Shown here: positions 56,220 through 64,000 of the stretch, piece by piece
How the letters are laid out: every line of letters starts with the position of its first letter
How positions within the stretch are numbered: the stretch's first letter is position 1
Assembly (NCBI GenBank): GCA_026182355.1
Contig: JAPFBL010000068.1
Coordinates: forward strand, 10,329,001-10,393,000
Direction of reading: 5' to 3'
Length of the DNA stretch: 64,000 bases
From: Hermatobates lingyangjiaoensis
Lineage: Eukaryota > Arthropoda > Insecta > Hemiptera > Hermatobatidae
Program-made: the position numbers and the translations under genes
The notes under the pieces: generated by a model
Databases searched by the model: none
What the model saw: only the letters and a program-made list of their open reading frames with translations
Told to the model about the DNA's origin: nothing

Positions 56220-56790
56220 ATGGATGAATGAACTTTATTTGCTTAGCATGCACTCTACACTTAAATAGCAGATTCTTGATTGAGTTTCATAGTGGCTGGA
56301 CGTAGCTCTGGACCTCCAGGAGACGCCATGCAGTTCCTGGTCTCATAAACCACACAACTAACATTGTTTTTAATTTCTCAACTCTTATTGGACGCACATT
56401 ACCACATTATATTACATTACTGAATTATATGGCAAAAGTTATTACATTTGCTACAAATTAATAATTCTATGTAAAATCATCAATTTATCTGATATAAATG
56501 TCGGTTCGTTTTTACCTCCTTACTAAACACCAAGGGGATCTCCCCAGCCCCTGTTATAGGTTTGATGACTTGCTATTTTCCTTCCCTTCTTCTTTCTTCC
56601 TTAGTAAATTCCTCATTTGCTTCCTGCCGTTTGAAAAAATTTGTAGGAATAGTGGTTCTATTTCTTCATGTAGACGAAGGTTTACCATTCTTAGCATGGA
56701 AGGAGTATGTTGCTTCATCTTAGTCTCTGCTGCAGGTGCCCATGCTATATTAGAAAAAAAACAGATCTCTAACTTTTTTTAAAGTATAAT
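56220..56790. other. Unassigned stretch, possible old retroelement end
   Basis: Less AT-rich than its flanks. The minus strand at 56760-56500 reads without stops for about 70 codons (APAAETKMKQHTPSMLRMV...), which has a retroelement-like flavour, but I cannot name a family. Confidence 0.3.
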
Positions 56791-57000
56791 GTATCATGAG
56801 ATGAGTGTCTTAAAACACATATGTACTTCATAAATTTCAAATCTATTGCAACATTATTTTTTTAATCTTGGCTGACTTGTAATCTTAATTTAATCTTAAT
56901 TATTCTATGAATAATGGAATTTTAACATGAATGTTGCAATAATCATGATGTTAAATGTATTAAAAGTGTCTCAAATGTATTAACGAATTAAGAGCCATTA

Positions 57001-57060
57001 ATATTAATTTAATATTAATATTAGTGTTGCTATCCTCTTAGATACCCCCCCAATGCTTTT
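57001..57060 (+). repeat. 60-bp direct repeat, copy 1
   Basis: It recurs at 58781-58840, exactly 1780 bases on (TATCCTCTTAGATACC is the core), with two or three differences. Confidence 0.85.
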
Positions 57061-58780
57061 TTTTTTATGACAATTGGTCGTTATCTGGTCGTTCGGATGT
57101 GAGAATACAGTATTTACAAGACATTTCAATCAGACCCGTTACTCCCGGAAGATAAATGACAATCCAATCTTAGACAAAAAATATTTTACCAACTTCTGTT
57201 CTAGTGTGGATTTTTACGAATGAGCACAACAAAATGTTAGTATATAATTTTTTACGGACGATGGGGTTTTATATCAAGATCCCACTTGCCTCCTTTTTTG
57301 TTTTATATATATTTTCAATATATAAATTATCTGAGACGTTTATTGAAGGTATTGTCAAAAATCTTCATTTAACAATGTATGACAATTAATTGTAAGGGTT
57401 ATTTGGAGGCATCAGGGGAAATTTTATCTTAATTCTATGATTTGCAAAATTAACACAAATCGCATTGTAAATTAATTTTTAAATCATTACTAGAAGTAAC
57501 ATATTAATAATAACAAAACATACTGAATAAAATTTATTTATAATATTCTTGAGACTTTAATTTAAACTTAACAACCTTTTGAAAAACCTTTTTTATAGAG
57601 AAAGGAATGTTTAGAAAGTGTTTTATCCAAAAATTAAATATTTCCAATACTATGACTATTTAATTTATCAATTCCATTAATTACTTTACATATTGAACAA
57701 TTGAACCAGTTTTAAAAGTATTTGAACTAAATAAGTAAAATTTACTGAGCTAAAGATAGCAAAATTTAGTTCTTCTTGTATGCGTTAGATAGCAGTAGTA
57801 TATATTGTCTAGAGTTGAACTACACCCATAACTCTTTAAAGTAATATAATAATAAGAGTATTTGGTTATGTAATGGTGTAACATTCACGTATAACTAAAT
57901 ATTTATGACTAGTTATATTATAAAGGAATGCTATTCGTTTGATTGAATTATTATTTTTTTAAATAAAACTGGAAATTATTTTTGTGTTTAAAATATATCA
58001 GAAACCCTGTTTTTTTAAATAATTATATATCTTATTAAAGCAACCTTTAATTTTGTTTGCTGTATGATATTTAAAAACCTTAAAGAAATACTTATTAATA
58101 ACATACATAACAAACTTCATTGCAACTCCAGTATTGATATTTTCAATATTATTAGATAAGACATCATTTATCGTTTTATGTTGTGATGTAAAAGATTAAA
58201 TTAAATGTAACAATGCTCTTAAACATCAATCATCAATTAGTGTCTAAAATATATCTAAATGAAATATAGATGATTAAGGTTAATCATCTTAATTTAATAT
58301 CTTAATAATCTTAATATTCATTACATCTTATACTCATAAAACCAAGTATCTTATTCCAATAAAAATCAAGAATCTTGCATTGTTTATCAAATAGCAAATT
58401 CTCCGCTTCTAAGAACACACACTTCTCCCATTCATACCACAACACCAGAACTTACTCTATAATACCATAATCATGTTCTACAATTTAATAATCAATTTAA
58501 ATCTGATATTAAATTTTGTTGAATTGTGCAAAATATAGAATGATTGGATCATTCTGTTAGACAAATCCATCATATCATAGAAAGTATTGGAAATTACGTT
58601 TGACTGGCATTAAATTTTTACATGTAAGAATCATATTTTTTACATATCATATTAAGCCATTACAATACTTAAACATTTTTTATTCAACAACTAAACGTCA
58701 ATTTTTTTCAGAGAATTCACTCAAAAATTTTCAAAGTCATACACTTCCCTCATTCATATGAATAAATTTTATTTAAATTA

Positions 58781-58840
58781 ATATTAATTTAATATTAATA
58801 TTAGTGTTGCTATCCTCTTAGATACCACCCCATTGCTTTT
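58781..58840 (+). repeat. 60-bp direct repeat, copy 2
   Basis: Copy of 57001-57060. Next to it (58500-58730) is a diverged copy of the unknown repeat at 53150. Confidence 0.85.
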
Positions 58841-60538
58841 TTTTAATTTTACTTTACATTAAGTAATATTCAAATACTTTATTTATTTCTTTCCTTTATT
58901 TATTTATTTCCTTGCATAATGTTTCCTTACAGTCTAAACACATATCATAAACTTCAAATTTAATTTTGATATAGTCGAATTGACAGCTTGACGAATGCTT
59001 CTGTGTTATTGTTATCGTTATTGCTTCTATTGTTGGATTGTTATCGAAATCATATTTAGAAAAAAATCTTTCAAATATAGAGATATAACATGTGATTTAA
59101 ATAAATCTAGTTATCAAAATAAAAGATAGAAATAAAACCAACTATATTTGTTATAAAATTATGCAAAATTTGTTAATTTACCATGGAGAATAGGAATCAT
59201 CTTAATACATGATTATATATTTTTGGATCGACAATGCATTATATTAATTATCCCCGAAATGATACGGTATCAACAATTACACTTGTACATATAATAACGT
59301 GTCATGAACATTGTTTAATTATGAGCAGCATACAAAACGCAATGAAATTCTATCATGGACATAGAATGTCTGAGACCTCTGACTACTTTAGCCCAAGGTG
59401 TTGTGGATGGGTAATTTACTGACCTCAATGCAAATACCTTTGTACCCTCTTCAAAGGAATAAACGTTCAAAAAATATATGGTATCCATAATTAATATTTT
59501 GAGTATAATGGATCATAATTTTTCATATTGATAAAACACGACTATGCCATGAATCATTGGTATAAATAAACTCAATTCTTTAGTTAAATGTTTTCATAAA
59601 TAATTTCTACTCCACAAAAACTCTGAAATGTTCTCTAGTCTTATTATTACGACACTTAATAATGTCGCAACTCTTATCTACTCGTTTAGTATGGAAAATA
59701 ATTTGTTGTCAACATAAGAGTGCACTTCGCTAGTATGAGGTCACGGACTCCTGCTGTCATACCTTGTCTTTAGCACTCTGCTAAAGTCCTTGCAGCAACT
59801 GCTAACGCAGAAAGAGAACAAGTACAACTTACTTACTCAAGTGTTTTTGAAACACACATGAAATACGATAGTTTAATAATTATTTTCATAATAATAATAT
59901 TAAAAAAAAATAAATTAACATACAAACAGTATAATACTTGAAACCCCTTGATAATGATTAGAAGTAAACTGAGATTGATAGCTCAACAAACTTTACCATG
60001 ACACTTTTCTTACAAAAATCTTGTCAGTCATTTCCTAAAATAAAATTGGAAATGACTTACAAAAAGGAGAACTAATTTTTATGTTTCTAATAAATAGATT
60101 TGGTTGGTTACTTCTTCCATAATTTACTTTATGGATTACAACGAAAGTAAAAATATATGAAACTGCATATTGTTAAGTTCATAGGGTAAATGGTTTTCTG
60201 ATCAGAAACAGGTTACCAACCTCTGGTGTTGAAGGGGAACAAGTGTCGAAACCAGTCTGTTGAAGCAAGAAATTATGATAAAAGTATATTTATGTTTCCT
60301 TAATGTAATTGCTTAATTCAATAAATTTGCTTGAGTTATAAAAATTAGTACTCGTTATAGTAGCAGTATTATTTTAAGAAACCCATATCATAAGTATTAG
60401 AGATAAATATTTAATATTAGTGATTCCTAGTAATTTAAGCACTATGTCCTCAATACATTGTTGATATTAGCTGAAACATATATATTGCTAGAAACTGTCT
60501 TGTATACCTTATTATTAAATACTCGGAATACTCTAACA

Positions 60539-61293
60539 CAGTGACGTGCAGTGAGGTTCATGGGAGGTGAGGCACTGACTTCATCATAGTCGGACCTATG
60601 AACCCTACAGGGTTTCTGATTCACCATTTTATTGGCAGCAGTTAACGGATCATATTTAAAATCTCATATCAACTTCCTTTTAAAACTTTTTATTGTTTTA
60701 AGTTTTGATATGTAATCCTCTATTTTGAAAGTGAGGAAGGAAAAAATAAATGAATGGCTGCACTTTACTTCCTATCTCTAACGTGCTGCCGCTGGCTGTA
60801 TAGTGTTGCTGAGTCACAAAAAGAATCCCTGTAGTCACAGACGCCCCTATGACTACATGAGGCAGGATGACCTCGTGCCTCACTTAGTGACTCTTCAGAG
60901 CAGTTCTATGATCACTCAGTACAAGAAAGTACTAATACACATACCACTGCTGACAAAAAATCACGGTATTTTGCAAATATAGTTAATGTAACAAAAGTGT
61001 TGAACATCACTGCAGAGCATGTCAGCCCAGTTAACAGTCACTGCGCAGTCAATCGAAAGGCACAGCAGGTGGTTTCACATTTCTTTTCAGTATCTAAACT
61101 TTAAATGTGAAAATCCACCAATTTTGAATAAAAAACAATCTAAAACTTGTAAAGTGAACTGGAAAATATCTTAATGGTGCAAATCACTGGATAAATATAA
61201 CCATTAATTTATTTATAATTCATTTTAAATGTTTTCCTTTACAAGATTGTCAGATGAAGCAGTGCCTCAGATGTCTCCTCTGACTGCACACCA
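60539..61293. mobile_element. Non-autonomous DNA transposon with about 45-bp inverted termini
   Basis: The left end CAGTGACGTGCAGTGAGG and right end (inverse TGGTGTGCAGTCAGAGG) are imperfect inverted repeats, both continuing into GAGGCACTG and CTTCAT. TAACA flanks both sides (60534-60538 and 61294-61298). The terminal sequence resembles ISL2EU/IS4EU-type elements as I remember them, but the class is uncertain. There is no transposase ORF. Confidence 0.65.
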
Positions 61294-62917
61294 TAACATA
61301 AAAAACCAAAAATTTAGGTGTGAAGAAATTAATATTAGTTTTATCGATCCGAGTTACGATAAATTCTCTTAAAACATATAGCAATTCATCGATGAATTAG
61401 TTTATAACAAAGAATATACAATATTTAAATCAAAATGTAAGGCGTAATGAAACATTTATCTAGCAATAAAAAACATTCCCAACTATCTTTAAAAGTGATA
61501 TATTTATTATCAGTTAAATGCTTAAATTATTATTGGTTGGTTTACTGGAATTGGATTTTAAGGGTATTTGTCATTATGTAATGAATGTTTCTTATTGAAT
61601 GCAAGTTGTTTGTTTGCAAACAAATTTCAAGTAACACAAGAGTTGTGGCAGATTTATTTTAATCGTAAAACGATTAGCTGGATCAAAGGTAAAGAGTAGA
61701 AATAAGTTTCATAGTTCATAGGACAGCCTGAGCAGGTAGTAAGCTTTCTCTTCTTGGTCTAAACAAAACGAGGGCTTGTATAATCTAACATTTTTAAATT
61801 CACTTACTATAATTTTTGCTGAAGATAATGAATACTAAACTGAATATCATGTTAAAATATCACACCAGTGTTTTTTAAAATGGAATAAAACTAGGATATT
61901 TGCAATATGTAAGATTATGTCCTTAAGTCTTTTCATATTAGACTGTCCTTCATTATATATTATTTTAAGTCATTAATTTTAAATAATAGAAATTACTATT
62001 TTTGATACTACATCCTCATATTAACTGTTACTTAAAAGTCTTTGAGAAAGAATACTAGTTGCAATAGGTTTTTAATTTCTTTGATTATTTCTTGTATCAT
62101 TTGTTATATTTTTTGTAAACAAGTTTAACAAAAAAACAACTTTTGAAATTTAGAGTATTGTAAGAAAATACGATTAATTAAAAAGAATAAGTCAATTGCA
62201 TTGCCCAATATATTAATAAAGGGACTCAATGGAAAAGTGAAAAAAAATCAACATTTATTCTATCCCTATTCAAGTTTGATGTCTGTCTTACAAGTTTGCA
62301 TGTGACCATTCCCTGCAGTACCATCAACATTTCCCTAGACTATGTTGGGCCTCCAACATAACCAGGATATCAAAGTGTGAGTTTTTTTTTTGTGGGGTTC
62401 CAGAAAAAGATATACTCATAATCATCACGACCTTGTAACAAAGAATGAACCTCAAAAAAGAATTATGGCAGCGATTAATTTACAGGACCATGTTATACTG
62501 ATAAACGTCTTTGTCGTACACGAGAGGAAATCTTTGATGGCATTAATATTGCCATATTGCAGGTGGTAGCAGCATCGGACATTTTGAAGCAATAAGTAAA
62601 GCTTGATTATGAGTGCTATTAATTGTGACTCATCTAAATTTTCTATTATGCTTCTTAATACAGTATTGAAGAACAATATTATTTTGAATTAACTTCTATT
62701 TCTCCAAAGAAGTAGTGGATGTCCAATTTGTCAAACCAAGTAGAATCATAACAAATAAAATTTTATGACACAATTTCTTTCTTATTATTAAATATGATGG
62801 TGGTTTGATAATTTCCAATAATAAACATGTGTTTCATAAAATAGAGGTAACTCTATTACGTTGACGCCAACGTACTACATTTATTTGAATGATAATAATT
62901 ACTTTTAACTGTTTCAG

Positions 62918-63342
62918 TTTAACCATTTAGTTATAGAAATTCAGTGGCACATATTGTATAGGTTTATGGACTACTGAGTCAGAATGATGCAAGGAGACTC
63001 AGATGACAAGAAGGAAACTAACAATGCTCCTGTGACCGACACACAGCCAACGGATGGAGGTAGTATTTTGACGACAGTATGCGAATGTGGAGTGGAGAAA
63101 GAGAAGTAATGACGGGCGTTTTTGCAGAGGAGGTAGAATGGTTGCGAAACAAGGTAGAGAATCTGCAGAGAGAATGGGATAGCCAACAGGAGCATTTGGG
63201 GCGATTACAGTCCGAAGTTTTCCGTCTTCGAAACCAGCTGCAGAGTCAATCTGCTTTCTGCAGCTCCCTTGGCGCCGTCATGGGCCACCTCGTGTGGAAG
63301 GCCTCAAAGCTTCAGTCTGTCATTGATATCATCTTAAGCACG
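62918..63342 (+). CDS. Start of an unrecognised leucine-zipper protein gene (two exons, continues right)
   Basis: Exon 62918-63059 (acceptor TGTTTCAG at 62917) has about 66 bases of leader and the ATG at 62984. Exon 63128-63342 follows a 68-base intron (GTAGTA...TTTGCAG), phase 1. The joined protein begins MMQGDSDDKKETNNAPV, a charged disordered start, then a coiled coil with leucine heptads (EVEWLRNKVENLQREW; HLGRLQSEVFRLRNQLQ) and a compact helical piece (FCSSLGAVMGHLVWKASKL, then VIDIILST). A donor ACG|GTACAT at 63342 ends the exon in phase 0. GC-rich codon use supports coding. The family is unknown to me, and the zipper suggests a dimerising regulatory or scaffold protein. Confidence 0.72.
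62984..63059 (+). CDS. First coding exon of the leucine-zipper gene
   Basis: Two ATG codons in a row (62984 and 62987) open the frame. Without splicing it would stop at about 63109. The donor G|GTAGTA at 63059/63060 leaves one base, completed by AG of the next exon to a Glu codon. Confidence 0.65.
63128..63342 (+). CDS. Second exon: coiled coil of the leucine-zipper gene
   Basis: Begins after TTTTTGCAG. The ATG at 63079 that opens the longest simple frame lies inside the intron and is not needed. Confidence 0.75.
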
Positions 63343-63495
63343 GTACATTTAATCTTTTGTAACTGAATATTAAAATGACTATTCTATAGCTTTAATGTAA
63401 AATAGCTATGATGTAATTGAAAACCTGTTCATTCAAGAAACATTCATCAGGTGATTTCAATGTTTAAACATAAAACATTACCCCAAGAAAGGAAC

Positions 63496-63729
63496 TATGA
63501 TTTATATTATTAATATAGCACACTGCCATACCTCGTAAAATGATCTTGGAGTCATTGGAGCGCTTTCGGACGTTGTCCATCTTCGATCTCAATTAATCTA
63601 CTTGTAGCTTAGTAACGTAATTAGTAGGTTAGTTGCGATCGAAGATGGACAACGTCCGAAAGCGCTCCAACGACTCCAAGATCATCTTACGAGGTATGAC
63701 GGTTTGCCATATTAATAATATAAATCATA
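63496..63729. repeat. Palindrome, AGCGCT ribozyme-like family
   Basis: Arms about 63496-63587 and 63637-63729 with about 50 unpaired bases between. The plus motif at 63632-63671: GTTG, CGA, TCGAAGA, T, GGAC-AAC-GTCC, GAA, AGCGCT, C, CAAC. It departs from the others by three extra bases before the core and TC for CT in the core. The mirror on minus is 63594-63554. It sits in the intron after the leucine-zipper exon. Confidence 0.72.
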
Positions 63730-64000
63730 CTAACCTCAGTGGTAATAATAATATGCATGTAAGGAACTATGATTACACAACATTTTAACTCCAACTAATC
63801 GACTTGCTTTACGTTTTTGAAATATAATTTTTTTTACATTTACCAACTTTTTTCTTTGCTTCTATTAACAATTTGATTTTAGCATCTAGATCAATTCAAT
63901 TAGCTTTTTCTAGTTAACTATTAACCATTTATCTCAACTATTGATGAAATTGTTTTCTCTTAGGATACAATTTATCTCTAAACTTAAATGATGATACTGT

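Noticed and set aside
63079..63366. 95-codon frame taken as a complete gene
   Set aside because: Its ATG lies in the 68-bp intron and its end reads past a splice donor. The spliced model starts at 62984.

Overview
The window is eukaryotic nuclear DNA, very probably from an arthropod. The evidence is strong AT richness, spliced genes with long introns (about 7-8 kb and about 20 kb), a TATA-box promoter driving a small secreted-protein gene with a split signal peptide, and a dense, degraded load of Penelope-like, Helitron, hAT, mariner and LINE sequences with many (TA)n arrays. I cannot name the species. A hemimetabolous insect or a crustacean would both fit.

Three protein genes lie on the + strand. 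(1) Positions 1-18605 hold the 3' part of a Daxx (H3.3 histone chaperone) gene: seven exons whose phases all fit, giving 384 residues that end in an acidic/serine tail. (2) Positions about 30112-51330 hold a small secreted, Tyr/Pro/Gln-rich protein, perhaps a cuticle or matrix protein. A 7-codon first exon behind a TATA box is joined across a 20.36-kb intron to one exon that carries the rest. (3) Positions 62918-63342 hold the start of an unrecognised leucine-zipper protein that runs off the right edge.

Everything else is intron or intergenic DNA. The first Daxx intron (251-8190) holds a 686-bp hAT element with an 8-bp target duplication, a Helitron of 1.4 kb carrying a second copy of the same Helitron inserted inside it in the opposite orientation (3400-6192), and a run of palindromes separated by (TA)n arrays (6.2-7.87 kb). 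The second Daxx intron has a relic Penelope-like element (PLE, minus strand) and an element with 313-bp inverted termini around hAT transposase remnants. A later Daxx intron has a mariner-like relic. The 20-kb intron of gene 2 has further palindromes, a LINE 3' end, two PLE endonuclease fragments and a 251-bp tandem duplication.

The most striking signal runs across the whole window. About twenty copies of one RNA-like architecture occur: a short stem I strand, a CTGANGA core (or the variant TTGAAAA), one extra base, a stem II hairpin, GAA, a 4-6 bp self-complementary stem III, one non-G base, and the matching stem I strand. This is the layout of a minimal type I hammerhead ribozyme, as reported for PLEs. 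At least seven different stem III palindromes are used (AATT, ATAT, ACGT, ACGCGT, AGCT, AGATCT, AGCGCT), and stems I and II differ between families while remaining paired. Many copies are head-to-head, forming long hairpins with no coding sequence. The parts fit a PLE ecosystem: full-length elements supply a reverse transcriptase and GIY-YIG endonuclease (both only as relics here), while the palindromes look like non-autonomous, ribozyme-bearing derivatives.
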